Below, in pieces: positions 15,001 to 24,034 of a stretch of DNA of 64,000 bases. The first letter of the stretch is position 1, and each line of letters starts with the position of its first letter. The translations under genes and the position numbers were made by a program. This stretch comes from Bolinopsis microptera. Taxonomy: Eukaryota; Ctenophora; Tentaculata; Lobata; Bolinopsidae. Location of the stretch: the NCBI RefSeq assembly GCF_026151205.1, contig NC_087073.1:19916658-19980657 (forward strand), given 5' to 3'. The notes beneath the pieces were generated by a model. That model saw nothing but the letters and a program-made list of their open reading frames with translations. It made no database searches and was not told the origin of the DNA.

Positions 15001-15451
15001 GGGAGCGACGAAAGTTTCGTATCCCTCTGATAAATTCTCTCAGTGAAATTGAACGTTGCAGCCCTATGTAATATCCGCCAAATAGACTGTGCAGTATGTA
15101 AAGTTACAAAACCCTCGAGTTGAATATAGGAATGTACTCTAATTAATCCTCTCCTTTTATAGATCACAGTAACCTCCGCTGAAACACTGCTAATGTTCAG
15201 ATCTGCTAGATCCATTGTTCTGTACGCGCTGACTAACACAGTCAATATGCCTCATCTTTTGCATGAAGCCTGCCTGACCAAAACCGCTCGCGTGCATGAA
15301 CTGTGAGGCTGCTACAATTAATGGCATTTACATGATAGGACAAGTGATGAGAAGCTGACATACACTATTTCCCTCAGGTGAACGGATGAGTTACCCGGTT
15401 ACTTACAAAAACGTCAACTCAATCGAGATGAGGGCGACAGGGCACATGTAA
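25..15451 (+). CDS. ADAM10-like disintegrin metalloprotease, 5' partial
   Basis: Type I membrane sheddase of the ADAM10 branch (M12B). Fifteen exons keep phase throughout: 25-190, 435-494, 860-997, 1185-1302, 1906-2062, 2739-2809, 5777-5893, 9197-9359, 11806-11938, 12302-12447, 12776-12921, 13171-13312, 13750-13897, 14602-14702, 15378-15451. They give about 625 residues to a TAA. In order: late prodomain with a cysteine-switch-like Cys (exon 2), furin-type site RKKR (exon 3), catalytic domain, zinc motif [12 protein letters not shown] split between exons 7 and 8, Met-turn NYLMYPH, disintegrin domain ([15 protein letters not shown]), Cys-rich region with the ADAM10-like RIVDADGP, one transmembrane helix (exon 14), and a short tail ending in GHM as in ADAM10. 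All zinc ligands and the catalytic Glu are present, so it is probably active. The signal peptide and early prodomain lie upstream of the window. The exon 5 acceptor (1905) was chosen for phase and family length; an upstream choice would add residues. Introns 5, 6, 7 and 8 carry large repeats. Confidence 0.93.
2064..2530. repeat. TGTGTAC-type simple repeat in ADAM intron 5
   Basis: About 470 bp made of TGTGTACTG and TGTGTGTACTG variants, starting right after the exon 5 donor at 2063. It produces long Cys/Val/Leu/Tyr-rich open frames in all three forward frames. These are repeat artefacts, not genes. Confidence 0.95.
2837..4519. repeat. 39-bp minisatellite (about 43 copies) with 312-bp higher-order period
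   Basis: Tandem 39-bp units built around TAATCTCCTAACTCC, TACGCTGCTC and TTGCTTCTTG fill the start of ADAM intron 6. Variant units recur eight units apart: the TGGATACG variant at 3249 and 3561, and the CTCTTACTT variant at 3927 and 4239, each exactly 312 bp apart. This shows that blocks of eight units were duplicated. No coding content. Confidence 0.95.
4520..5470. other. intron 6 sequence, nothing recognised
   Basis: Unique AT-rich intron sequence. The 63-codon open frame at 4747-4938 has no family resemblance and no splice context, so I do not call it. Confidence 0.5.
5507..5850 (+). repeat. four tandem copies of a splice acceptor plus exon start
   Basis: A 77-bp segment starting GTTCCTAACCTCCACTG occurs at 5507, 5584, 5661 and 5754. 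The third interval is 93 bp because that copy also holds CCAGCACTGCAGA. Each copy includes a CTAAC branch-point-like site, the acceptor (AG ending at 5529, 5606, 5683, 5776) and the start of ADAM exon 7. Only the last copy reads on to the exon end and a donor at 5894. Splicing to any of the first three would run into an in-frame stop in the next copy. Confidence 0.93.
6180..6340. repeat. GT-rich minisatellite in ADAM intron 7
   Basis: Irregular tandem copies of GTGTCACGTGTGTGAGAG-like units. Open frames on both strands here follow the repeat and are not genes. Confidence 0.9.
6345..7020. other. ADAM intron 7, unique part
   Basis: Ordinary intron sequence between two minisatellites. No coding or structural signal seen. 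Confidence 0.5.
7021..9187. repeat. 2.1-kb polypyrimidine minisatellite (CTCTGTTTAACTCCCCC)
   Basis: Hundreds of variants of a 14-17 bp unit CTCTGTTTAACTCCCCC, with C runs of up to 16, fill the 3' half of ADAM intron 7. The plus strand is almost purine-poor throughout. Larger blocks also recur, for example the CCCGGCCCCCC variant spaced across the array. It runs directly into the 3' splice site of exon 8 (AG at 9196), so it serves as that acceptor's pyrimidine tract. The minus strand is G-run rich, giving G-quadruplex or triplex potential. Confidence 0.95.
9579..11650. mobile_element. non-autonomous DNA transposon-like element with TIRs (2.07 kb)
   Basis: Starts TGGGCAATTCCACG (9581) and ends CGTGGAATTGCCCA (11648), a perfect 14-bp terminal inverted repeat, with TA on both outer sides as in Tc1/mariner-type insertions. 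Subterminal motifs such as GTAATTCACA/GTGAATTAC recur near both ends. No transposase frame is visible; open frames at 10565-10747 (-) and 11027-11239 (+) have no recognisable domain. It lies inside ADAM intron 8. Confidence 0.65.
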
Positions 15452-15547
15452 ATTGTAACCCCGTCCTTGTTTCTTTCTGTGACATAAAGCAAGACTAATT
15501 GGATGACGAGCTGTGTTATTTATTCAGCTATCATGGAAAATATTGTA

Positions 15548-15553
15548 AATAAA
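15548..15553 (+). terminator. candidate poly(A) signal for the ADAM gene
   Basis: AATAAA about 97 bases after the ADAM stop codon. The position is typical for a short 3' UTR. Confidence 0.5.
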
Positions 15554-15559
15554 CAAGCC

Positions 15560-16720
15560 TGGATGAGGCACTCACGGGGAGATGAAGAAGATGATGATCG
15601 ACTCAATTATTGAACTGCCACGCAAGAACCTTAATTTGTAGTTCAGAATTTCTTTAATATTTTTAGCAGAATCTGCACATTCGTTGATTTTTATGTTACT
15701 GTATGTGTATTGTTTTATCGAGTTGTTGATCGTCTTTCTCGAACGATGCAACTCACCTGGTATGTGAAATGAGAAGGTCTCTGTAACACCTCTGTAACAC
15801 CTCTGTAACACTTTACGTAACACCTTGAGTACACGATATGCTGTTTTGTATGTAGCTTAATTGATGACCTTATTAAAACCCGATATAACGTATATATATA
15901 TGCACTATGCAGATTGCAGTTTAATCACCTTTGACAGGATTGGTCTATTCATGCACTTTTGCAATGTGCAACTCAGTGTCTCACATGTCATTAAAGCTAT
16001 TTTGCTGCTAAAATATTGTGAACACACAAACTTGCAGGAAGAGATTGTTACATTTCCATCTTGAATTTTGTGGCAGCTAGTATTTCGTGAAACTTTGATT
16101 GTGTTGTGTGTATGTAATTTGAATACGGTCGGAGCTTTATGTAAAATGCCAAGTTTGTTCGTAGGTGTAAGGGTTGTTTTGAGGACGTTAAAACGGTTTG
16201 AAAGGATTTAGTTTATATTTTAATGAAGATGATTTGCTTTATAAACTTATTTTTAGTTTCTACTTAATTGTGACCTTACGATTTAGATGATTAACCCCTT
16301 TCCATTGGGTACGCTTTCAGTTTATTCAGAAGCGAGAAAACAAATATCATTTGTTGAAATTAGAAATAATCGTACAATGCATTTATTCGTTACATTTGTC
16401 AAGACAACAGTGTTACGATCATGAAAATAGATTATTAAATTAAATCTTTAATTCTAAATTGCTGTCTGAACATATATAATATTTGATACAATCCAATTGA
16501 TTTGAAGCTTTGTCTTGCAATTTTATACATTTTAATATTTTCTTTAACCTCGCATCTAACAAAACAAACAATAGTAATAAAGTGGCTCAATGACCACTAA
16601 ATAGACCATTTATAGGCTTTTCCTCGAACTTTCTCACCGATCTAAATATCATCAATTCGTAAATCGAAAGCAAGAAACATCTCCCTCATAATTTTTCATC
16701 TGAAATATTTCTTTTACAGT
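15560..16720. other. intergenic, nothing recognised
   Basis: AT-rich sequence with a short CTCTGTAACAC triplication near 15780. Open frames here are under 85 codons and lack family resemblance. Confidence 0.5.
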
Positions 16721-16735
16721 ATTACACAACTGCTT

Positions 16736-16840
16736 GTATCACGTTGCGACCCCCACGGTCGTTTCACGATACAGGGGGAGCCGCGCACTTCGTGCGCGGC
16801 GGGTCATACAACGTATGACAAACAACTGCAAGCATTGTTC
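16736..16840 (+). other. GC-rich structured element with a perfect hairpin
   Basis: In an AT-rich setting, GCCGCGCAC and GTGCGCGGC (16780-16800) form a 9-bp perfect stem with a TTC loop. Outside it CCCCC (near 16751) can pair with GGGGG (near 16775), and ACGTTG can pair with CAACGT around 16741 and 16810. Flanks carry AACTGCTTG and AACTGCAAGC. It may be a structured RNA tail of the neighbouring retroelement or the end of a short interspersed element. The structure is seen; its function is not known. Confidence 0.4.
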
Positions 16841-16869
16841 ATATTATATACCTTAGTTCCCAAAAATTT

Positions 16870-18290
16870 GTGTGCCATTATATCTTTACTGGACTCCAGA
16901 AGTGCTGGGGATATCAGTACATGGTCCTTCCAAAAATGAAGTGGCCTCTTGCCATCTATGATATTCCGATCACAACAGTCACCAGATGGGAACAGAATAC
17001 CAATAGTTTCCTCAGAAAGTGGCTAGGGGTGGGGCACACTCTGAGTGGTCTTTGTCTGTTCAGTCAATCATCCAGTGTGGCCTTACCGGTGAGCAGCTTG
17101 ACAGATACATGGAAGATAGAGAAGTGTCGACTGTTGCAATCTTATCAGACATCTAAGGATGACCTGATTAAAGCAGTCCAGCCCCAAGTTCGTTCTGGTA
17201 GAGTTTGGATGCCTGAGACAGAACTGAAAGAGGCCAGAAGAGATTTGGTCTGTGAATCGGTACGAGGGATGTTGCAACCGCAAAAAAGAGTTGGCATCGG
17301 TTTTGGTGACTGGAAAAAACCTTGGGAGAGGATGGATGAGCGGGAAAGAGAGAGGGAGGTTATGCTGAGAGTGAAGGAGAACATTGAAAGAGAGAGGGAG
17401 GTGCAAGTAGGTTCTCTGGAGATGCAGAGCAGGTGGGATGAGTGGAGAGAGCTCGTAGTGAAGAAGTGAAGACGGATTTGAGCTGGCAAACACTTTTTAA
17501 GTATGGTGACTCACTTATTGGGTTCATGCTAAGTGCTGTGTACGGCACCCTCTTAACCCCCTCTATGGTTTCCAAGTGGAGTGAAGATGAGGATGGGAAG
17601 TGCAAGCTATGTGAGGAGAGGATGGGCAACATTCAGCACATTTTGGCTGGGTGTAAGGTGGCCCTTAGTCAAGGAATGTATAGATGGCGGCACGACAAGG
17701 TTCTGAAGCAGATCTCTGAACAGGTTGTCTTCCATTGTGATCGCCGAGTGAACAAGGCCGGCGATGGAAGACAGTTCATTGATTTTGTTCCTGCTGGGAG
17801 GAGGAAAGCAGGTACAGACGACCGGAAGGAGAGTTGTGGTTTTGGAATCCTGAGTGGGTATCGGGATTGCTGTCATACCTTGAGGGGCAGCTTAAGTTTC
17901 CCAGTGAAATTGTGTAAACACGGCTGAGGCCGGACCTTGTGATATTCTCAAGGTCGGCAAAGACAGTTATTTGGTGGGAGCTAACAGTACCATCTGAAGA
18001 GCGGATCGCTGAATCGCACGAGTACAAACTCTACCGATACAGCGGTCTGCAGGCTGAGATTCAGGCGAAAGGTTGGTGCTGTTATAATGCCGCAGTCGAA
18101 GTTGGAGCTAGGGGAGTGGTGGCGCAGAGTTTGGAGAGAGCTGCGAGGAGGATTGGTTTTAGGGGAAGAGAGCTGAAGAAGCTGGTACGGGACAGTAGGA
18201 AAGAGGCAGCCCACTGTTCCAGATGGATCTACTTGTTGTCGGGGAGGAAAGAGTGGGAGTTCCGGAAGGTTGGAGCTTGAGAGTTCACTA
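16870..18290 (+). pseudogene. decayed retrotransposon reverse-transcriptase C-terminal region
   Basis: Three forward-frame pieces of one protein: 16870-17466, about 17442-17927 and about 17930-18280, shifted in frame near 17450 and 17930. The first holds the post-RT segment WPLAIYDIPITTV...RKWLGVG seen in retroelement polyproteins of corals and fishes. The second holds a zinc-knuckle-like CKLCEERMGNIQHILAGC followed by GMYRWRHDKVL. The third has PDLVIFSRSAKTVIWWELTV, with Asp and Glu spaced as in a PD-(D/E)xK-type nuclease core, then SRWIYLLSGRKEW. Similar proteins are known from non-LTR-like elements; the family name is not certain. The RT core is missing and the copy is frameshifted, so it is a dead fragment. 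Confidence 0.75.
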
Positions 18291-18660
18291 TAACATAGAT
18301 AGAGGTACCATAAACGTTATCTCGTCGCCAATTGCGAGCTCTAACGGGTCTCCTCAAGTGACTCTCGGATCAGATGGTGGTTCAAGGGTGGACTGCTGGG
18401 GCGCCTGACAGGAAACCGTATTGCGATTAAAGCCTCGAAACGGTGTCAGGTTGGTAACTGATGATTCTGATCCATGCTCCTGTGAGTTTGCTGTTGTATC
18501 TCAACTCGCTAAACTGAGGCATCTCCGCATCTTGGGTGAATATGCGTACATCTTCATACTAAACCCAGGTGTGGCATGTGTCAGTGAATACGGGCGAGCG
18601 GATGCAATAGCGAAGGTGGTGTGGCAAGGCCTAAAAGACACAGTCAGATAGTTGTCAGCT
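18291..18660 (+). other. possible tail of the retroelement fragment
   Basis: The sequence keeps the higher GC content of the upstream retroelement fragment up to about 18650. The frame 18421-18651 (76 codons) has no family resemblance. It is probably element 3' sequence. Confidence 0.35.
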
Positions 18661-18896
18661 CGCTGACTGTAAGGGAGAAGGTATATCCGTATTTCGCTGC
18701 TACTGATGCAGTCCTTGATCTGGCAATCAAGGCTTCTCTGTTTTTCGTCTAACTATGTACCGTTGGGCTTGTGGAACCCGTAAGGGGACCATACATAGGT
18801 TTGAATGGTTTGTGCACCAAGAGGAGTGAGGGAATGAGGGTTGAAGAGAGAGAGCTAGAGAGTTGTTAGGGTGGTTAGGATCAGTAGGTGGAGAGA

Positions 18897-19232
18897 ATTT
18901 AAAACGAACAAAGCACAACCAAAGGAAGAACACGAGCATTTATATTAATGTAAGTTGATATGGTCTCTAACATTCACTAACACATGCTGCAGTGTCAGGT
19001 TTCATTTTACGGAGAGACTACCATTATTACAGCTTAATTATGTAATGATTTAGTTAGTTTAGTACTCATGTTATAGTGAGTTATTTAATTACTATTTACA
19101 ATTTAACTCGATTTATGTGGAACCGACCGGTATGGACTCTGGGGTTTGGGCAACTGAACTGGAAACTGCAGGATATCAATCTCTTTTTCCGATAAACGGA
19201 TCTTAACTCTAAGAAACCGAGTTGAGATTAAA
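18897..19232 (+). repeat. direct repeat, left copy (about 330 bp)
   Basis: This segment recurs in the same orientation at 23712-24034 with scattered substitutions and small indels. Shared landmarks are AACAAAGCACAACCAAAGG, CAGTGTCAGGTTTCATTTTA and AACGGATCTTAACTCTA. The two copies enclose the helicase gene and the MITE/LINE nest. They lack clear TG...CA ends, so calling them LTRs is not justified. Confidence 0.85.
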
Positions 19233-19504
19233 GTAATAATGCAATTTTTACACAAAATTATAAATATAATAAGCATACTAAGTCACTGCTATAGAATACA
19301 ACTGGTTCTCAAAAAAATTCCAGAACTTTATATATTATTGTGTTTTTATTCAATTTTATAGAATCGTCTAAAATTTTATTTGATGCTTAAATATAAAATC
19401 ACGTACATTTACTATTATTTGTATTATCACCAAGTGAACCGACTACAAACGAATAAACAGCAGTACAACATCAGGCTTCATACTTTTCAAATTTGTACCG
19501 TTTG

Positions 19505-19510
19505 TTTATT
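19505..19510 (-). terminator. candidate poly(A) signal for the NERD-helicase gene
   Basis: AATAAA on the minus strand, about 75 bases beyond the stop codon at 19585. Confidence 0.5.
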
Positions 19511-19584
19511 CATAAAATATTTGAATCATTAATTAATAAATTAATCTGGTTTAGTTAATAAATTGTATTTTAAAGTTTGAAGTG

Positions 19585-21801
19585 TTAATGATATCTTACT
19601 TCAACAGAATCTTTAAGGTTATCAAGTAGACTACACATACGAGGATAATCCTCAAGTATAGTAACTTTATCAGGAAACATTATTACTGTGCACTTAACTC
19701 GTGCTCGTGATATGGCAAGATATAAATGTTCTGAATCGAATGACAATTTTCCAGACCCTTCAATAACTGTCCCAGGTTCACAATCATATAACTGTTGTAG
19801 TGTTATAACTGCAGGCCATTCTTTTGAATATGTTGACTGGACATGGTATGGTGTAATATTATCCTTTGAAGATAATACCCAATCCACAATGGTTTTAACT
19901 AAAGTGTCTGTGACAGTACCCCAACGATTGTAAATAATACCCACATCATTACCATCTGTCCTATCATCAAAACATAATTCTTCAAATTCCTTGTCAAAAA
20001 TAGAATATATAAGTTCCTCGTTAAACTTTTTCAGAACATGAACGATAGTTTTTGGTCCATGTATGTAGTGCCCGGGGGCTTGTAAAATGGCGAAATCGTT
20101 TCTAAATGTTGAAACAAGGTTTCCCGGCTCCGGCTCAATGATATGTTCTCGAATGACTGACAATGATCTCGACAAATCGGAGGTGTTTCTCAAATTTTTT
20201 GATAGACTTACAAGCTGTGTAGATGATAATTCGTCGTTAAGAAGTCTGGCTAGTCTAGAGTCATGTTTTAACCTTTCCTCCTCATCAGCAAAATAAAGCG
20301 GATTTTGTAACGTGTCACATGAGATCCAAACATGACAAGAACATGACAGTTCTAACACTGCTTTAAATACATCATACTCTTTGACCATTTTTCCTTTTAC
20401 TTTATCCCACCTTAACACTGCTTGAATATCGTCGAAAAACACGTGAATTCCTTTTCCTTGAAATAAACGTATTAAGATTATTAGCGATGTATTATCGATG
20501 CCGTCGATATAGTTAGTTTCAGTATTAAAATCCTTAAGCATCATTATGACAACTTGTTTGTCATTAAGATAGCCTCTTATTTTACGCCAGATTTCATCAG
20601 CAGGTTTACCAATCATTTCTCTCTTAAAAATAGAAACGTGCTTAACACCTGCTTTTTCTAGCGGCATATGTAGATGCTCTGGGGATGTCATGACTTCATC
20701 AATGTAACACGTTTCACAGAATAAAACAATTTTGTTGTCTTCACTTGACAATGCTAGTTGTAGTATCTTAGCTAGTAGTACAACAGTTTTACCAGCTCCA
20801 GCGGGTCCATTGATCCACAAGAACTTCTCATTTGATTTTATCAAATCGTACTGTTGTTTAGTCAAGTTGTCTATTCCTAAAAAGTCCTTGACAATTGTGG
20901 GTGATGGAATGACGTCAGGGTTATTGCTCTTGAAGGTAAATCTTCCTGAACGCAGTTGCTCGCTGATTTTTACTATACACTTACCCAAACTACATTTGGA
21001 CTTATCACAAATGGTCTTGTCTGTACACCATATAGCTAATAATAAGTTCCTGACATTTTCATGTTTGGTGCGAAACTCAGGATGCAAAGGCTCATCCAAC
21101 ATTAGATCACTTACATTGTCTTTCCACCAATCACTGAAATCTTCCAAATCTTCTTTGAAAATTATTAATGAAAGTTTATCCCTGCTAAGCGGAAATTCTT
21201 TTTTGAATGCTTTTTGAAAGTTGGGGTAAACGGTAAACTGGAGAACTGTTAACCGTTTACAAAATCTTTTAACAAATTGTACCATCTTGTTCCTCTGGTC
21301 CAGTGATTTCTGGAACGTTTTGGCCAATGCTTGCGACTGTTGATCTTTGTTACACCCAGGGTCTGATTGATTCCCGATATGACCCATATTCTTCACTTCA
21401 ATAATTACAAAGCAGTTTGGTGCTATCACTACAAAGTCGCACTCGCCTTCTCTGTTAGTTGCTCTCTTCTTGCACTCTGTACATTTTCGTTTAACATGGG
21501 TTAAATCTCCCAGATAATATTGGAAATGAGTATATTCAAAACTATGAAGAACAATAAAATCTCCACCACTCAGTTTCTCCAAAGCTCTGTATACAATAAC
21601 CTCAGCCTCATAGTTGAGTTGCTGGTTTCTATCATTTTCAAAACTACATCCGGGCTGATCATCAGGGTAAAGGTCTACATACTTTTGTTGAGGAGCTCTG
21701 GGTAACATGATGGGATGTTTGTCTCCCGTTGAACAGTAGGTTTTAAATATCTCATATCCATTGCGCAGGTATTTCTCGTACTGTGTTTCTTTCCGGGTCA
21801 T
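19585..21801 (-). CDS. NERD-nuclease/superfamily 1 helicase fusion protein, intronless
   Basis: An uninterrupted 738-codon frame. Residues about 60-215 resemble a NERD (nuclease-related) domain: E66 in NYEAEVIVYRAL, D122 in GECDFVVIAPN and E135-x-K137 in FVIIEVKN make a PD-(D/E)xK-like set. A small CTEC motif (107-110) sits just before the Asp. Residues about 310-710 carry superfamily 1 (UvrD/Rep-like) helicase motifs in order: Walker A GPAGAGKT 332-339, Walker B FFDDIQ 455-460, a motif III-like VWISCDTLQNP 491-501, SKNLRNT 534-540, STYSKEWPAVI 656-666 and HLYLAISRARVKC 692-704. All key residues are kept, so an ATP-dependent nucleic-acid motor with an attached nuclease is likely. The fusion is best known in bacteria and archaea, often near defence genes; related proteins occur in some animals. 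No introns are needed and a poly(A) signal follows. The substrate and role are unknown; viral or transposon defence is only inference. The start is the ATG at 21801, the first in the frame. Confidence 0.85.
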   Translation of the reverse strand: MTRKETQYEKYLRNGYEIFKTYCSTGDKHPIMLPRAPQQKYVDLYPDDQPGCSFENDRNQQLNYEAEVIVYRALEKLSGGDFIVLHSFEYTHFQYYLGDLTHVKRKCTECKKRATNREGECDFVVIAPNCFVIIEVKNMGHIGNQSDPGCNKDQQSQALAKTFQKSLDQRNKMVQFVKRFCKRLTVLQFTVYPNFQKAFKKEFPLSRDKLSLIIFKEDLEDFSDWWKDNVSDLMLDEPLHPEFRTKHENVRNLLLAIWCTDKTICDKSKCSLGKCIVKISEQLRSGRFTFKSNNPDVIPSPTIVKDFLGIDNLTKQQYDLIKSNEKFLWINGPAGAGKTVVLLAKILQLALSSEDNKIVLFCETCYIDEVMTSPEHLHMPLEKAGVKHVSIFKREMIGKPADEIWRKIRGYLNDKQVVIMMLKDFNTETNYIDGIDNTSLIILIRLFQGKGIHVFFDDIQAVLRWDKVKGKMVKEYDVFKAVLELSCSCHVWISCDTLQNPLYFADEEERLKHDSRLARLLNDELSSTQLVSLSKNLRNTSDLSRSLSVIREHIIEPEPGNLVSTFRNDFAILQAPGHYIHGPKTIVHVLKKFNEELIYSIFDKEFEELCFDDRTDGNDVGIIYNRWGTVTDTLVKTIVDWVLSSKDNITPYHVQSTYSKEWPAVITLQQLYDCEPGTVIEGSGKLSFDSEHLYLAISRARVKCTVIMFPDKVTILEDYPRMCSLLDNLKDSVEVRYH

Positions 21802-21991
21802 AGCAATCTTCGCTGTAGTGTAAATGTTTTGTATATCAGTTTTAATTAACCTTGTCAGCTAAACAAATGTAAAATAATACCGAGGTTCTGACGCTATACT
21901 ACTAGGGGGTCGTTCACATATTACGTAATCCATTTTCGGAACATTTTTACCCCCCCCCCCCCTCTGTAATCAGTTTTACACAAGCTATTGT

Positions 21992-23224
21992 TTGTCTGGT
22001 GCCATGCCAAGTACACCCTTCCTCGCATTGAATCACCTTACTGACACCCCAGACACCATACTATTCCTGAGGGGCGAAGCAGCGAAGGGGGCAGCAAGGC
22101 TTCAAGCCTACGGCAGCCTCACTCTTGAAACTATCGCCCACGGCCACAGGAAGGGAACTATCAAAAACCACACCACAATCAACAAACAATTCATGGAGGA
22201 TCTCAACATACCACCTAGAGCCACAAGAGACCTCACAGCACCAACCATGATGCTGGGACGGCACTTCACCGTCACCACTCCTGGAACTAACAACACTGAA
22301 TACAGAACCGCACTCCAACACACCATCGACAACATTACCAGTGAAACGATCACCTGCTACACAGACGGGTCTCTATCAGACTCCGGAAGTGGGGCTGGGT
22401 ACATCATCACGACTGACAACAACAACACCACCCTGGAAGAGAGATCATTCAAGCTCCCTGATTATTGCACTGTCTACCAGACAGAGCTCACTGCAATCAT
22501 TGAAGCCTGCAAGTATCTCTCATCCTACACCAATTCACACATCATTATATGGTCTGATAGTCTCTCCTCCATACAAGCTATTTCCTCGCTCTCAACGAGG
22601 AGCAGAACTACTAGAGACTGTTATGACACCCTTAACGCACTCGGATCGAACAACACTCTAGAGATCCGATGGATCGCAGCCCATATTGGGTTGTGGGGAA
22701 ATGAAAAAGCGGATGAGCTGGCCAAGCTTGGCACGACCAGCGAACACGTTTTGAAATGTCCAATCCCTCAATCTTACATCAAACGACAAATCGACAACAA
22801 AGTCCACAGACTGAATCAGGATATCTGGTTAACGGATGGTCCTAGACACACCAAACTAACACTTGGCCAAAAGCACACCAAAATAATCAAAAATATAAAC
22901 ACGTCACTCATCAACAATAGACAAGACTATAGAACCGCAGTCCACCTAATCACGGGCCACTGTGGCTTAAACAAACACCTCCACACCATCCGCAAATCAA
23001 GCACCAGTGCTTGTCCCATGTGCGGAGACGGAGAGGAGACTGTCTCACACTTTCTTGGACAGTGCCCAGCTATTGCCCAACTAAGAGGTCAATACTTTCG
23101 GGACTATTACCTCTCGGTCAACGACATATTCGACAACCACCACATTACCACAATCGTCAACTTCACAAACCGCACCAAACGCTTAATAGTACCAGAAGAA
23201 CTGGATCAGACTGGCGTAACTTAG
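21992..23224 (+). CDS. LINE ORF2 C-terminal part: RNase H domain and zinc knuckle
   Basis: About 410 codons open from the insertion edge, so the start is a truncation and not a true start (the first ATG is at 22004). RNase H motifs appear in order: YTDGSLSDSGSGAGY, TELTAIIEA, WSDSLSSIQAI and AAHIGLWGNEKADELAK, giving the D-E-D-D catalytic set. A C-terminal knuckle CPMCGDGEETVSHFLGQC follows. This order (RT, RNase H, CCHC-like knuckle) is that of the I/R1/LOA-like LINE groups. The RT and endonuclease parts were lost. The knuckle-to-end segment is the source family of the decayed fragments inside the 35-51 kb array. Confidence 0.85.
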   Translation: MSGAMPSTPFLALNHLTDTPDTILFLRGEAAKGAARLQAYGSLTLETIAHGHRKGTIKNHTTINKQFMEDLNIPPRATRDLTAPTMMLGRHFTVTTPGTNNTEYRTALQHTIDNITSETITCYTDGSLSDSGSGAGYIITTDNNNTTLEERSFKLPDYCTVYQTELTAIIEACKYLSSYTNSHIIIWSDSLSSIQAISSLSTRSRTTRDCYDTLNALGSNNTLEIRWIAAHIGLWGNEKADELAKLGTTSEHVLKCPIPQSYIKRQIDNKVHRLNQDIWLTDGPRHTKLTLGQKHTKIIKNINTSLINNRQDYRTAVHLITGHCGLNKHLHTIRKSSTSACPMCGDGEETVSHFLGQCPAIAQLRGQYFRDYYLSVNDIFDNHHITTIVNFTNRTKRLIVPEELDQTGVT

Positions 23225-23453
23225 CGCATTAACACATTACATATGCAGCCTTGCCTAACTGATATATAAACTCATCTGGTACCAAAGCGCGGTATTCCCA
23301 TTCAGATCATTACCACCACCGTCCTCCACAATTCACACTGTTGTCCTCGACAAACCCCCCCTCATCCCAGAGGTAGGCAAAGCATCTTAATGCTATCCTC
23401 TAGTGGGCTTTCTATGCCCAGCCTCTCTTAAAAAAAAAAAAAAAAAAAAAAAA
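21992..23453 (+). mobile_element. 5'-truncated non-LTR retrotransposon (LINE) with poly(A) and TSD
   Basis: It ends in 24 A (23430-23453) and is flanked by GCTATTGT (21984-21991 and 23455-23462), a target-site duplication. Only the last 1.46 kb of the element is present, as expected for 5' truncation during target-primed reverse transcription. The copy is young: the frame is open over its whole coding length. Confidence 0.85.
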
Positions 23454-23711
23454 GGCTATTGTGTCAAAATTACACTAGCGTAATCATTTGGATACCCCCC
23501 CCCCCCCCTCCCCCTCAGCCGATGACGTAATATGTGAACGACCCCTAGGAGTTATAACCCATCAAGTATCAGTGCTTAGGATTTTAGCCGAAACTATTTT
23601 TTAAAGATGCAACCTGGTTTTGATAGAACTCCCGGATTTGCCACTTGCTAATCCCTAACGGTTAAGGGTTATTATACAAAGATGAACATCATTAAATTGA
23701 ATCGTTAAATT

Positions 23712-24034
23712 TAAAATGAACAAAGCACAACCAAAGGAAGAACACGAGCATTTATATTAATATAAGTTGATATGGTCTCTAACATTCATAAACACCTGGT
23801 GCAGTGTCAGGTTTCATTTTACGGAGAAACTATCGTTATTACAACTTACTTATGTAATGATTTAATTAGTGTAGTACTCATGTTATAGTGAGTCTTTAAG
23901 TGATCATAACAATTTACCTCGATTTATGTGGAACCGACTGGTCTGGGGCTTGGGCGACCGGACCGGAAAGTGCCGGATATCAATCTCTTTTTCCGTTAAA
24001 CGGATCTTAACTCTAGAAACCGAATTGAGAGTAA
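23712..24034 (+). repeat. direct repeat, right copy (about 330 bp)
   Basis: Partner of the repeat at 18897-19232, same orientation. It diverges in small indels, most clearly near the AACCGACTGGTC segment. Confidence 0.85.

Larger units (their letters stand above)
21905..23545. mobile_element. MITE with TIR GGGGTCGTTCACATATTACG, split by a LINE
   Basis: The left end GGGGTCGTTCACATATTACG (21906) is mirrored at the right end by CGTAATATGTGAACGACCCC (to 23545). TA flanks both sides, as in Tc1/mariner-type insertions. Without the inserted LINE (21992-23454) it would be only about 180 bp. Each half has a run of C next to the insertion. Related ends occur near 26067 and 33232. Confidence 0.8.
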
